The translations under genes were made by a program, and so were the position numbers. Under the pieces are notes generated by a model. The model did not search any database. It was given only the letters and a program-made list of their open reading frames with translations, and had not been told where the DNA came from. Of a stretch of 29,642 nt of DNA, positions 14,925 through 24,128 are shown piece by piece. The stretch is taken from the NCBI GenBank assembly GCA_964594065.1, contig CAZQKX010000045.1, positions 1-29,642 of the forward strand, given 5' to 3'. The stretch is from 4572-13 sp964594065. GTDB lineage: Bacteria > Planctomycetota > Phycisphaerae > Sedimentisphaerales > Anaerohalosphaeraceae. Numbering within the stretch: the stretch's first letter is position 1; the number at the start of each line of letters is the position of its first letter.

Positions 14925-16131
14925 CGCCAATCTCCCCGATTACAGCGTTATCACGGCAAGCATCCAGGGCGGCTATGGTTCGCTCATCACCGTTCCCATG
15001 GCGTGCAATATTTAACAAAATTCCAACCGCCGCAGATGTCAGCAACATGCTGGTCCCGCCGGCGCTAATAAACGGCAGCGGAATGCCCTTCGTCGGAAGA
15101 ACCACCGTAACAACACCAATATTGACTAATGCCTGGAGAGTAACCGCCATCACAATCCCTGCCGCGACAAATCGACCAAAGCGTTCTTTGCACCGCATTG
15201 CCACTAAAATCCCGGAACAGGCAAACACCACAAACAATGAAATCACAAATACACAGGCGACAAATCCCATTTCTTCGGCAATAATTGAAAAAATAAAATC
15301 CGTCGTATCTTCCGGCAAGTGCCCATACTTGATGACCCCCTGCCCAAGGCCTTTACCAAATGCGCCGCCGGTACTAATTGCAATCAGTGATTGGTTGGCC
15401 TGATAAGAGATCTCATTCGGATCGAAAAAACTTTCGATGCGTTCCTTTCGATAGTCACTGCCCATAACCGCAATCGTTAGTATACCCAGTACTATCGGTA
15501 TTGGAGGCAGTAAATGCATTTTTTTCGCCCCGCCAATCAACAGCATGATAAATGTCATCATGGCGATAAACGCTGCCGTCCCAAAATCCTGCGTGATGAT
15601 CAGTCCGACAATAATCCCTGCCGTCAGGCAAATCGGCACAAAACGCTTCTGGAACTGATCCAATGAACCGGCAAACTTATCAAGTAGTCCGGCCAGCAGC
15701 AGGATCACAACCCATTTGGCCATCTCAGAAGGCTGGAAACTGACATAGATCGGTCCCGGCATCAAATCCATCCATCGCCGGGACTGATTTCGCTCAACAC
15801 CCCAAATTAAAACATAAACCAACAGTACAATAGTCAGCCCAAACAAATAAGGCGTCCATGAATATCCCACCGGACGATGCGATAGACTGAACCGCCGATA
15901 ATCGTTCGCCGAAACCGCATACATGACCGCCACTGACAGCGGGAAAAAGACCAGTTGCTTCAGGCTCGTGAAATTATAAAACCGAGCCAGATCATAGTCC
16001 CCGCTAACCGTCGCCCCCGCCGAAAAAACAAACACCGTACCCGTCGCCATCAGCAGCAACACCGTCAGCTCAATGACCCTATTCAGTTTGATATGTCTCA
16101 ATTCAGAACGCATGTAACTATATTTCGGCAT
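14917..16131 (-). CDS. ftsW: FtsW/SEDS-family peptidoglycan polymerase
   Basis: This 404-aa multi-pass membrane protein of the SEDS family polymerises lipid II at the division septum with a partner class B PBP. About ten hydrophobic helices are visible. Family blocks are FQPSEMAKWVVILLLAGLL, QDFGTAAFIAMMTFIMLLIGG, YQANQSLIAISTGGAFGKGL, PEDTTDFIFSIIAEEMGF and the C-terminal PLPFISAGGTSML. The cluster with murG supports FtsW rather than RodA. No clear ribosome site precedes the first ATG (16129-16131) or the second, six codons in (MRSELRH), so the start is uncertain. A divergent lipoprotein gene lies upstream, so this pair is separated from the usual mra/mur genes. Confidence 0.95.
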   Translation of the reverse strand: MPKYSYMRSELRHIKLNRVIELTVLLLMATGTVFVFSAGATVSGDYDLARFYNFTSLKQLVFFPLSVAVMYAVSANDYRRFSLSHRPVGYSWTPYLFGLTIVLLVYVLIWGVERNQSRRWMDLMPGPIYVSFQPSEMAKWVVILLLAGLLDKFAGSLDQFQKRFVPICLTAGIIVGLIITQDFGTAAFIAMMTFIMLLIGGAKKMHLLPPIPIVLGILTIAVMGSDYRKERIESFFDPNEISYQANQSLIAISTGGAFGKGLGQGVIKYGHLPEDTTDFIFSIIAEEMGFVACVFVISLFVVFACSGILVAMRCKERFGRFVAAGIVMAVTLQALVNIGVVTVVLPTKGIPLPFISAGGTSMLLTSAAVGILLNIARHGNGDERTIAALDACRDNAVIGEIGDA

Positions 16132-16257
16132 AACGATCGTTTTTTCAATAAAAAAGACCTCGGAATTGCATCACTCACCAAAATCGGGAATTGCGGTTGA
16201 TTCTTGGCGCATTTTCAGTAGAATATCGTATACTTTAGTAAAATAGGAGATTTGAAT

Positions 16258-16599
16258 ATGAATCGTATAGTTCCAACCGTATTGATTGCTTGTTGTTTTG
16301 CCTTGATCACTCTGGCCGGCTGTCAGGAGTCCAATTCCAATATGATCCAGCGTGCACGGATCGTCGCGAATGAAAACATCAAGCTCAAAGATCAGATCAA
16401 GAAAAAAGACTTACAGATCGAACAACTCAAGCAGGACATTGAAACACTTAAGGCTGAAAAAGTCAAAATTTCAAAAAATACCGGAGATATAAACATTACA
16501 CTGATTCAGTCTCTCTCTGATGCCAAGAAAACAAACACTGAGCTTAAGGCAGAAAACGCCAGGCTGAAAGAAGAGCTTGATAAGTCAAAGACTCCGTAA
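16258..16599 (+). CDS. Small coiled-coil lipoprotein
   Basis: This 113-aa predicted lipoprotein has signal MNRIVPTVLIACCFALIT followed by lipobox LAGC, with C22 the lipidated residue. After a short linker the chain is strongly heptad-like and charged (ENIKLKDQIKKKDLQIEQLK, then TELKAENARLKEELDKSK), so it should form a long coiled coil on the outer or inner membrane. ATG 16258 is chosen because AGGAGA (16245-16250) is 7 nt upstream; the in-frame TTG at 16252 is too close to it. TATACT at 16229-16234 with TTGGCG at 16204-16209 is a possible but widely spaced promoter. Size resembles Lpp-type or cell-envelope spacer lipoproteins, but I see no family signature. Confidence 0.8.
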   Translation: MNRIVPTVLIACCFALITLAGCQESNSNMIQRARIVANENIKLKDQIKKKDLQIEQLKQDIETLKAEKVKISKNTGDINITLIQSLSDAKKTNTELKAENARLKEELDKSKTP

Positions 16600-16646
16600 C
16601 TCGCCGGGTCTTTAAAATGCAGCATTATATCGATCGTGCCAAACGA

Positions 16647-18416
16647 TTAGAATTTACGAACTTTTTCAACAGCCGCCAGAGGTGTCTCCATAGTTTCATC
16701 AGCATGTTTCTTTTTTCGAGCTGCCGCAACTAATCCCACAAACATTGGCGATGGCCGCATGGGTCGGCTCGTCAGTTCCGGATGAGATTGTGTTCCCATA
16801 AAGAACGGATGCTCCGGCAGTTCCAATATTTGCATGATCGGCTGATTGGGTGCTTTGCCGGAAAAAACCATCCCGCTTTGCTCGAGTTTTTCGATATACT
16901 CCGGGTCAACTTCATACCGATGACGGAACCGTAAACGGACACTGCCCGCTTTGCCAAGAAACTTCCACGCCAGCGTATTTTTCTTAACTTCCACGTCCCG
17001 TCCGCCAAGCCGCATGTTACCGCCTAATCCCTCGATCTTTTTCTGTTCCGGCAGGATGCTGATCACTGGCGACGGGCAATCCTGATCGATCTCAGTGGAA
17101 TCGGCTTTTTTGATGTCGCACACATTACGCGCAAACTCGATCACCGCAGCCTGAAATCCCAAACATAGCCCCAGATAGGGCACGTTATTTTCGCGGGCAT
17201 AGCGCACGCACGCTATCTTGCCCTCCCAGCCCCGCGTACCGAATCCGCCCGGCACAATGATCCCATCGACACCCTTTAAATGCTCAGCAACATTGGCATC
17301 CGTCACATTCGTTGTATCGATCCACTCCACCCGTACCTTCGAATTCAAATGGATCCCGGCGTGTTCCAGGGCGTTTAAGATCGACGCATAGCTGTCTCGC
17401 ACAGACGTATATTTGCCCGTAATGCCTATACAAATCTCATGAGCATCCTTGCCGATCTTATCGGTAAAATCGCACCAGCGGGCCCACTCCTTGCGCTCAT
17501 GACGTAATTTGATACGGTCCTCGATCTTCAGCATCCGCAAGACCTCAAAATCCAACCCGCCCTCTCGCAGCATCGCCGGAATCGAATAAATACTCGCCGA
17601 ATCATGCATACTGAAAACCCGCTCAAACGGCACATTGCCGAAAACGCTCATTTTCTGGCGTGCCTGCTCTGTCACCGGATGCTCGCAGCGACAGGCAATA
17701 ATATCCGGCTGAACACCCAACTGCAATAGCTGCTTGATGCCCAGTTGCGCAGCCTTTGATTTTTGTTCACCCAGTGTTTTCGGCTCCAGAATATAGGTCA
17801 GCGCCACGAAACAGCAACTTCCAGGACCTTCCTCATACGCCAGTTCCCGAATGGCCTCAATATAAAAGGCATTTTCCAGATCGCCCACCGTACCGCCGAT
17901 CTCAACAAACACCACATCCACCGCCGATTCAATCGCCAACTCACGAAGCCTCATTTTTACTTCGCCCGTCACATGCGGGATCATCTGCACATCCCGGCCC
18001 AAATAATCACCATGACGTTCCTTCTCCAGCACCGAGCTGTAAATCTGCCCACTTGTCGAGAAGTTCGCCTTGCTTAGATTCTGATCCAGCATCCGCTCAT
18101 AGGTCCCCAGGTCCATGTCGCATTCCATTCCATCATCCAGCACAAATACTTCGCCGTGACGAAACGGATTCAGCGTCCCCGAATCGATGTTCAAGTATCC
18201 TTCCAGCTTGATCGGCGCCACCTTGAGGCCCTTGTCCTGCAACAACTTGGCCAGGCAGGACGAGAATATCCCCTTGCCCAGTCCGCTCATCACCGTGCCC
18301 ATGACAATGACATACTTCGTCTGACCCTTTCGATAGCCTTTGGGCAAAGGCAGAAAAAACTCATTGTCCGATGAACTGCCGCTGATTTTCGCTAATAGAT
18401 CTTTACTCTCTGACAT
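16647..18416 (-). CDS. pyrG: CTP synthase, divergent
   Basis: PyrG converts UTP to CTP using ATP and glutamine. The synthetase domain carries GTVMSGLGKGI (40-50), HGEVFVLDDGMECDMDLG (87-104) and FVEIGGTVGD (170-179). The glutaminase domain has nucleophile C418 (LGLCLGFQ) with H545 and E547 (SHPE). At 589 aa it has an N-terminal extension of about 32 residues over the E. coli enzyme. Several near-invariant positions differ: KLDPYINVDPGT reads KLEGYLNIDSGT, HYER reads TYER, and the usual GGVVSS-type loop reads GTVMSG. All catalytic residues seem kept, so it is probably active. GGAAGG precedes the ATG. It follows kdsB by 29 nt in one operon. Confidence 0.94.
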   Translation of the reverse strand: MSESKDLLAKISGSSSDNEFFLPLPKGYRKGQTKYVIVMGTVMSGLGKGIFSSCLAKLLQDKGLKVAPIKLEGYLNIDSGTLNPFRHGEVFVLDDGMECDMDLGTYERMLDQNLSKANFSTSGQIYSSVLEKERHGDYLGRDVQMIPHVTGEVKMRLRELAIESAVDVVFVEIGGTVGDLENAFYIEAIRELAYEEGPGSCCFVALTYILEPKTLGEQKSKAAQLGIKQLLQLGVQPDIIACRCEHPVTEQARQKMSVFGNVPFERVFSMHDSASIYSIPAMLREGGLDFEVLRMLKIEDRIKLRHERKEWARWCDFTDKIGKDAHEICIGITGKYTSVRDSYASILNALEHAGIHLNSKVRVEWIDTTNVTDANVAEHLKGVDGIIVPGGFGTRGWEGKIACVRYARENNVPYLGLCLGFQAAVIEFARNVCDIKKADSTEIDQDCPSPVISILPEQKKIEGLGGNMRLGGRDVEVKKNTLAWKFLGKAGSVRLRFRHRYEVDPEYIEKLEQSGMVFSGKAPNQPIMQILELPEHPFFMGTQSHPELTSRPMRPSPMFVGLVAAARKKKHADETMETPLAAVEKVRKF

Positions 18417-18445
18417 CGTACCTTCCGTGATCTAACATCAACCTG

Positions 18446-19189
18446 TTAATTATTATCTTGAACCATTCGTTGAACAAACGCCTGATACTGCTCTTCGGTA
18501 TCCACGCCGTCCCAGGCCTTCGGGACGGTCGCGGTTAATATTGTGCAGCCATTCTCGATCGCGCGAAGTTGTTCCAGTTTTTCCCGCATTTCGAGAAAAC
18601 TCGGCTGCATCGCCGTATAGGTCATCAGGAAATCTTTTCGATACGCATAGATTCCCAGGTGACGCTTATAGTCGCTGGCCTGCCCCGCACCCCCGGCCTG
18701 CCGATCATACGGTATCACAGATCGGGAAAAGTAGATCGCCCTGCCTGCTGTATCGGTAATGCATTTGACGATATTAGGATTGGCAATATCTGCCGGATCT
18801 TCAAACAGCGCCAGCAGAGTGGCCATCTGGGCCGTTGGATCGGAGATCAGCAATCCCGCCACCTGATCAATATAACTCGGCTCGATATCCGGCTCATCGG
18901 CCTGTAGATTGACAATAATATCAACATCCATCGCACCTGCCGCTTCAGCAATCCGGTCGGTCCCGCTTTTGTGCTCAATAGAGGTCATTACGCAAGCCGC
19001 CCCAAACTCTTGACAGGCTCTCAAAACCCGCTCATCATCGGTCGCGATCAAGGCATCATCCACGCTCTTGGCGCATAGTGCACGCTCATATGTGTGCTGA
19101 ACAAGGTATTTGCCCGTTTCTTTAGCGAGAACTTTACCTTCGAATCGGCTTGAGCCGTAGCGGGCGGGAATGACAACAACAATTTTCAC
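18446..19189 (-). CDS. kdsB: 3-deoxy-manno-octulosonate cytidylyltransferase (CMP-KDO synthetase)
   Basis: KdsB activates KDO with CTP for the lipopolysaccharide inner core. The 247-aa sequence has PARYGSSRFEGKVLA (nucleotide loop), TDDERV, SGTDRIAEAA and NLQADEPDIEP (usually NLQGDEP), then KHLGIYAYRKDFL and LEQLRAIENG near the C-terminus, all typical. The start is GTG (19187-19189) with AAGGA nine bases upstream. Pairing with pyrG downstream makes sense because CTP is its substrate, and the same gene order is common. Its presence implies an LPS-bearing outer membrane. Confidence 0.95.
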   Translation of the reverse strand: MKIVVVIPARYGSSRFEGKVLAKETGKYLVQHTYERALCAKSVDDALIATDDERVLRACQEFGAACVMTSIEHKSGTDRIAEAAGAMDVDIIVNLQADEPDIEPSYIDQVAGLLISDPTAQMATLLALFEDPADIANPNIVKCITDTAGRAIYFSRSVIPYDRQAGGAGQASDYKRHLGIYAYRKDFLMTYTAMQPSFLEMREKLEQLRAIENGCTILTATVPKAWDGVDTEEQYQAFVQRMVQDNN

Positions 19190-19249
19190 AATCCGTGTTC
19201 CTTGCAGTGATCCAAAACATTATTTTAAGAACCAAACCACTGCCCGAAT

Positions 19250-19278
19250 ATAATAAGAGAAAGCCAAAGCTCTGTCAA
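19250..19278 (-). promoter_or_regulatory. Near-consensus sigma-70 promoter for kdsB-pyrG
   Basis: On the minus strand TTGACA (complement of 19273-19278) and TATTAT (complement of 19250-19255) are separated by exactly 17 bp. The -10 lies about 60 nt upstream of the kdsB GTG start. No other gene lies in this gap, so the promoter should drive the kdsB-pyrG pair. Confidence 0.7.
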
Positions 19279-19330
19279 CCAATCATCATGAAAATTATTT
19301 GTATATCCCAAAAACATTGGATTGGCGCAT

Positions 19331-19364
19331 AAAAAAGAGCTGCGGCCCACACAGCCGCAACTCT
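19331..19364 (-). terminator. Rho-independent terminator after the first PEP-CTERM gene
   Basis: On the minus strand an 11-bp stem (complement of 19336-19346 and 19354-19364, one mismatch) with a 7-nt loop is followed by six T (complement of 19331-19336). It lies about 40 bp past the PEP-CTERM stop at 19403, so it ends the minus-strand surface-protein cluster. Confidence 0.75.
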
Positions 19365-19402
19365 GTAATAACTATATGTAAATAGAGGAGAGTACTACAA
19401 AT

Positions 19403-20116
19403 TTATGCTTTGCGTTTCCTCAAAGTTAGCAACGAACCCAGACCCAGCAGAAGCATTGTTGCCGGTTCGGGAACGATCGTCTCATCAGCATAAAGCCACA
19501 TCGTCGTCTCGATCGAAGAATAATCGTGGAGATTATAATCATCAAAACCACCACCGACATTCAAAATCGTAGACTTCAGCCGTGCACCATCATTCAGACT
19601 GTCCAGCCAATTATACTGCTCATCGACCGTGTCACCATCCTGATCATAAAGATATCCACCGACATCATATAAGAAACCACCGGTTACCTGCACGATTCCT
19701 GTACCGTCAAGATTACCGGTATCGGAACCAAACAGCCCTTCACGTTCCTGCTCTGTGTATACTTCACCGGCAACTTGAGCACCGCTAAGCAGCACAAAAC
19801 TGTTATGTGAAATACTCCAGTCGACGAGCGAGAAGTCGCCCGATGCAATTTCTCCACTAGAATTGTCAGTAAGGTTCTCAAACGTAAACAGAAGGTTAAT
19901 ATTGTTGTTAAGGGTCAAAACAGGGTCTTCCTGCCCATCATAAAACGTAATACTCGCACCCCCTTGCCATGTGATCACTTCAGTTACGTGATCATACACT
20001 GCAGTAAAACCATCGGCCTCCAGGTTGTCAATCGAAATGCTTTCAACATCAAAAGCACCATAACAAGGAACCGCTAACGCTGCCAATACTGCGCACAAAA
20101 ACATTAATTTTTTCAT
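19403..20116 (-). CDS. PEP-CTERM sorted exported protein A
   Basis: This 237-aa predicted exported protein has signal MKKLMFLCAVLAALAVPCYG. The middle is beta-rich and Asp/Gly-rich with no domain I recognise. The C-terminus VPEPATMLLLGLGSLLTLRK then RKA is a textbook PEP-CTERM tripartite tail (PEP, helix, basic end), processed by an exosortase. AGGAG (complement of 20124-20128) lies 7 nt before the ATG at 20114-20116; the adjacent upstream ATG (20117-20119) is also possible. Similarity of mid-region phrases (SGEIASGDFSLVDW, VQVTGGFLYD) to the next gene (SGTIVLGDGVNDFVLLEAQI, YQITGGELFD) suggests paralogues. Confidence 0.85.
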   Translation of the reverse strand: MKKLMFLCAVLAALAVPCYGAFDVESISIDNLEADGFTAVYDHVTEVITWQGGASITFYDGQEDPVLTLNNNINLLFTFENLTDNSSGEIASGDFSLVDWSISHNSFVLLSGAQVAGEVYTEQEREGLFGSDTGNLDGTGIVQVTGGFLYDVGGYLYDQDGDTVDEQYNWLDSLNDGARLKSTILNVGGGFDDYNLHDYSSIETTMWLYADETIVPEPATMLLLGLGSLLTLRKRKA

Positions 20117-20178
20117 CATACCTCTCCTCATCCTCTTACAAAATCGTTTAGTTATTGTATACGTTCTGTTAGTAAATA

Positions 20179-20907
20179 CTATTTTTTCTTTCTTATCATA
20201 AAGCCGCCCGCTAAAAGAAGCATCAGCGTTGCAGGCTCGGGAACTTCAGATGACACATACAGCCTGGGAGTATCACAAGTAAGGTCTTCAGTAAACGGAT
20301 TACCACCTGTTTGCACAAAAGACCAGTCCGCATCAAAATCAAACATTCTAAATTCATCTCCGTCGAAAAGCTCACCACCCGTGATCTGATAGGCCAGGTC
20401 GAAGCTGACATATTTCCCAGGGTCGTCTGCAGCTTCCATGAGATACCAGGCATCACCGACCGGTGAACCCGGCACGGCAACAATTTGTGCTTCCAACAAT
20501 ACAAAATCATTGACTCCATCCCCAAGAACAATCGTCCCTGAAGATTTCTCTTTAATGGCATTAGCAGTAACTGTCAGCGTTGCTCCTGTCTCGAAGATAG
20601 CATACGGCAATGTTCCATTAACACCAGAGGCCGTTTGGTTACTCGGACCAACAGTGATAGACCCATTAATAAAATCGTAATCGTAGCCGCCCCCAAAGAC
20701 GTGCAAATTACCGATGTCAACAGTCACATCCGGACCACCACTTGAATTCGCTAAGCCAAAATACGGTGTCGTATCGGCGTGGTAATAAACAGCCGTCCCG
20801 ACATCCAAACTCATAATATCTACATAAAGAAGTGCATGACTGGCTTGAGAAACAATAAGAAATGCGCACAAAAACAATGCAATTAATAAAACTCTATTCC
20901 TCTTCAT
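20179..20907 (-). CDS. PEP-CTERM sorted exported protein B
   Basis: This is a 242-aa exported protein with signal MKRNRVLLIALFLCAFLIVS cleaved near SHA. The body is rich in Gly, Asp and aromatic residues, beta-type, with no known catalytic motif. The tail EVPEPATLMLLLAGGFMIRK then KK is a PEP-CTERM exosortase signal. The ATG at 20905-20907 follows an in-frame GTG, with GGAGG nine bases upstream of the ATG. It lies 62 bp upstream of protein A on the same strand and seems to be its paralogue, so the two may be co-transcribed. Function is unknown; such proteins are usually surface or biofilm-matrix components. Confidence 0.85.
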   Translation of the reverse strand: MKRNRVLLIALFLCAFLIVSQASHALLYVDIMSLDVGTAVYYHADTTPYFGLANSSGGPDVTVDIGNLHVFGGGYDYDFINGSITVGPSNQTASGVNGTLPYAIFETGATLTVTANAIKEKSSGTIVLGDGVNDFVLLEAQIVAVPGSPVGDAWYLMEAADDPGKYVSFDLAYQITGGELFDGDEFRMFDFDADWSFVQTGGNPFTEDLTCDTPRLYVSSEVPEPATLMLLLAGGFMIRKKK

Positions 20908-21133
20908 CACGTCTTTCCTCCGATCTTACTCTGCGCCGAAAATCCATCTCACGGCCGTTTATCTGTTCCTGCTCCAAAAACAGTCTTTCTGCATAATAGC
21001 AATTCTATTGATTTCCGATAATATGTTAAGATAAAAATGGGAAAATTATATAATCCCGTATTAACCACGAGTATTTACTTTCCATTTAACCCTTTACCTG
21101 TCTTGATTGTTCCGTTTCCAGCAACTGCTGTTG

Positions 21134-23020
21134 CTACTGGTTATAAAAAGCGTCTCTAAAGATCCAGATATCGAAAACATCAACAGAACCATCTTGATTC
21201 AGATCAGCAAGGTCATTATAAGTATTTTGATAATTCTGCTGCAAAGTACTGCCGAAAGCGTCTCGCAACTGCCAGATATCCAAAACATTGATCGCCCCGT
21301 CTTTGTTAATATCCCCCGGAAGCGGCTTCCAAGCCTTACTGTCGCCTGTTCCGTAAGCTATCCGCATTAACGGATCCCCAATTGCCACTTCCGCCCAGCT
21401 CAAATAGGGAATTCCGCTGAAAGCCGCCTCAACAAACGTCAAATCCGCGATTCCATCGGGTTGTCCATCAGGGCCGTCCTTGTCAGTGAAATAATTATAA
21501 AAGAAAAATTCATTATCAATGGTGGCGTCCGCCTGGGGTTCAAAAATGTGCCCGATCGCGCCACTGCCGCCAATTTCGATAAAATCAATAATTTTACCCT
21601 GTGCTACAGGAGATGTCTCTAGATCCAAAAACATCGTAACAGCGTTAAAACTTTCCAAAGATGTAAATACCGCCCCGTTCACCAGATTGGACAGTACGCC
21701 TCCATCTGCTGCGCAAATGAGATAATCCGAACCGCGGCCTTCATCACCATTGCAGCCAAAACAACAATAAGCGGCAAGGCTTTGTATCCCCTGGCGGCCG
21801 GGAAAATATTGATTTAACAATGTCTCAGGTTCGGAAGCACTCATACACACATTTGTGCGATAGTCTTCAAACACTGGGATGCCGTGAATCAAATCAGAAG
21901 TGCCAAAGTTCAAGTACCCCTCATCCTGAATCGGATTGCCGTCAAGTAATTTAAAAAAGGCTTCAATGTAATCATCGGTATAACGAAAATCAAAAGCATC
22001 CGGAGTTCCCGTTTGCCCCTGAATATATTCCCAGGAATCTATTGACTCATCGTGAAGATTAAAGACCCGGTTGTCATCAACGTTGCCGAACGGCGATCCA
22101 GGCGCATCATCAATAAGAATAAAAGCCTGATTGGGATTAACTCCAAATTGAGGATCACTGGCCCTGCAAGAACGTTCGAGCATCTCTCTAACAGAAAATG
22201 CTGCGCTTTCACGCTTGTTTTCGGGGTTGTCTGTATTTTTAGGCCCATCCAACCGACAGACTAAATAAATGTGTTCCGGCCCCCAACCCCTGTTGATCGT
22301 GCCATAGGCGTATTTCTCTCCTTCCATCAGCGGGTCTGCAATCCCGGGTTTTTTGGACCATGCCGTTGACCAGATGAGGCCGCTTTGAATCGGCGCCAGT
22401 CTTTCAAAGTCATCAAAACTGCTCCGGCACCCTTGGTAGGGATTGACAATACGATTGCGTGGACTGAATGCATTAGGACCATACCCCACATACCACAAAC
22501 AGGTCAACTCTGATTCCACACTTGCGGCATTGATCTTTTGTTCCGCATCACTATCATTTGCCAGGATAGTATAATCGGAACCTCTCGGTTTCACAATTCG
22601 ATCGATATAGTTTGGATCCGAATCATTGATGCGGTAAGGAAGTCCAGCGGTGGTAACGATGACTTTTACGCTTTCGAATAGATCGTAAGCAATAATATAC
22701 TGCCGGACAGGTTCAGCGATGTATGTGTTATACTGTTGACGCGAAATAATTTCGTCTTCAGGGCCGCTTCCCGAACCGCCGCAATCAGGTAAGCCGGATA
22801 AAACAAGAACCTGATCATCCTGTATAGCGGGATAATACTGACGGTACATCCTGGCGACATATTGACTGGTCGGGCTGTCTCCGTTGACAAGTAGCAGCAC
22901 ATTTTCCGGGCCAAGGTCGGCAAATGAAACAGGTATGAGTGTAAAGAAGACAAAAAACGCCAGCGCGCACACTGAACGCACAAAAACCCCCCAACAATTA
23001 ACCTCTCCTCGTTCCCTCAT
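21134..23020 (-). CDS. TIGR03790-type exported protein with C-terminal dockerin
   Basis: This is a 628-aa protein. After a signal segment (VCALAFFVFFTLIPVSFA) it begins GPENVLLLVNGDSPTSQYVA, which fits the uncharacterised TIGR03790 family. As I recall, that family occurs only in exosortase-bearing genomes, and the PEP-CTERM neighbours agree with this. Residues 568-628 form a type I dockerin: two calcium loops, GDINKDGAINVLDIWQLRDA and DLNQDGSVDVFDIWIFRDA, about 40 residues apart. Many cysteines are present mid-chain (AAYCCFGCNGDEG). The ATG at 23018-23020 has GGAGAGA about six bases upstream. The dockerin may bind a cohesin elsewhere or be a terminal stabilising module, as is common in planctomycete secreted proteins. 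Biochemical activity is unknown. Confidence 0.82.
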   Translation of the reverse strand: MRERGEVNCWGVFVRSVCALAFFVFFTLIPVSFADLGPENVLLLVNGDSPTSQYVARMYRQYYPAIQDDQVLVLSGLPDCGGSGSGPEDEIISRQQYNTYIAEPVRQYIIAYDLFESVKVIVTTAGLPYRINDSDPNYIDRIVKPRGSDYTILANDSDAEQKINAASVESELTCLWYVGYGPNAFSPRNRIVNPYQGCRSSFDDFERLAPIQSGLIWSTAWSKKPGIADPLMEGEKYAYGTINRGWGPEHIYLVCRLDGPKNTDNPENKRESAAFSVREMLERSCRASDPQFGVNPNQAFILIDDAPGSPFGNVDDNRVFNLHDESIDSWEYIQGQTGTPDAFDFRYTDDYIEAFFKLLDGNPIQDEGYLNFGTSDLIHGIPVFEDYRTNVCMSASEPETLLNQYFPGRQGIQSLAAYCCFGCNGDEGRGSDYLICAADGGVLSNLVNGAVFTSLESFNAVTMFLDLETSPVAQGKIIDFIEIGGSGAIGHIFEPQADATIDNEFFFYNYFTDKDGPDGQPDGIADLTFVEAAFSGIPYLSWAEVAIGDPLMRIAYGTGDSKAWKPLPGDINKDGAINVLDIWQLRDAFGSTLQQNYQNTYNDLADLNQDGSVDVFDIWIFRDAFYNQ

Positions 23021-23138
23021 TGGGATCTCTCTCCGTCCTTATTATCGAAAAACTTCAATCGATGTAAACCTCCTGTTTACACCGAGACACACAATTTAAA
23101 AGTATCATAACGATTAAAGGACGGAGTAAACCTTTACT

Positions 23139-23768
23139 TTACCGCCCTCTTTTTCGTCGAAAATACCCCAATGCGCTTAACCCGGACAAGATCAATAAAC
23201 TTGACGGTTCCGGCACCATATTTAAAGCATCCGCACTATACAGTGTGACGTTGGCATCGGTATATGTCAACGTCCCAAAAGTCGCGGCCACAAGATTTTC
23301 CAATGAATACTCAACAGTCCCCGACGAAGTAGACGCCTGAACTGTAAAGTTAAAAAGCTCCGTGTAGTTCGCGGCATTTGCAGGATCGCTATCTACACCA
23401 ACACCGGCATCCGACGCCGTCTCGGTACTTTGAATCAAGGCGTTAATATTATCAATACTTCCACTGTCCGGTGAATCCAGTGTGGGGGGAAACGAAAAAG
23501 TCAAATCAACCGGAGCCGGTCCCATCAGTTCATATGACAGCACTGAAACACCACCGCCGTCACTCGAACTCGCTAGAACATCGCACTGCCAGCTTTTTAA
23601 ACCCTCTCCTGCAGAGAGTGCATCATCCCATCCATAAACATGCAGGGTCGTCGAATCACCGTCCATTAATGAAGTCTCTTCAGCAACGATCTTAATCGTC
23701 AAATTAGCATGGGAAAGTGAACACAGACAGACTACAGAAAGGATACAAAAAAGTGTTTTTTTCTTCAT
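23139..23768 (-). CDS. PEP-CTERM sorted exported protein C
   Basis: This is a 209-aa exported protein with signal MKKKTLFCILSVVCLCSLSH and a beta-rich, Ser/Asp/Ala-rich body. GTLTYTDANVTLYSADALN then VPEPSSLLILSGLSALGYFR plus RKRGR make a classic PEP-CTERM end with a strong basic tail. The body resembles the cohesin-like or generic beta-sandwich PEP-CTERM proteins but has no firm domain. ATG 23766-23768 is preferred over two in-frame GTG codons just upstream because the GGAG site is nine bases before it. It lies 118 bp upstream of the TIGR03790-dockerin gene on the same strand. A pilT gene diverges from it. Confidence 0.82.
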   Translation of the reverse strand: MKKKTLFCILSVVCLCSLSHANLTIKIVAEETSLMDGDSTTLHVYGWDDALSAGEGLKSWQCDVLASSSDGGGVSVLSYELMGPAPVDLTFSFPPTLDSPDSGSIDNINALIQSTETASDAGVGVDSDPANAANYTELFNFTVQASTSSGTVEYSLENLVAATFGTLTYTDANVTLYSADALNMVPEPSSLLILSGLSALGYFRRKRGR

Positions 23769-24128
23769 CACCACATTCTCCTTTTAATTATTAGTATATA
23801 CACACAACTTCACCTCACGCCACCACTTCTTTCCTCACTCCTCATGATGGTATCAGTATTGTTGCACTAAATATACCACTAATAAACTAACCTAAATCAC
23901 AATAAAATGCAAGAAAAATACAAAAAAAACCTCTCATTGCGTATTAATATCTTCTTTATACGGCGAGAAATCGGCAATATATACCTCATCTGTCTTCTTT
24001 ATGACTGTTTTTAAGTATTTTTAACACAAACAGTCTTCCAAAATATCGAAAAACCGGTTAAAATATTTTTCAGTAAATTTTTCTGATTTAAACTGGATTA
24101 ATATCATATTATTTATCGGAATTGACTC
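23769..24128. other. Divergent intergenic region between PEP-CTERM C and pilT
   Basis: These 360 bp are strongly AT-rich in the pilT-proximal two thirds and should hold both divergent promoters. GGAG lies just upstream of the PEP-CTERM start. I looked for paired -35/-10 hexamers and found none with good spacing in either direction. No reading frame, tRNA or repeat was recognised. Confidence 0.4.

Noticed and set aside
21115..21140. Hairpin after the TIGR03790-dockerin stop as terminator
   Set aside because: The stem is bulged and there is no T-run on the minus strand.
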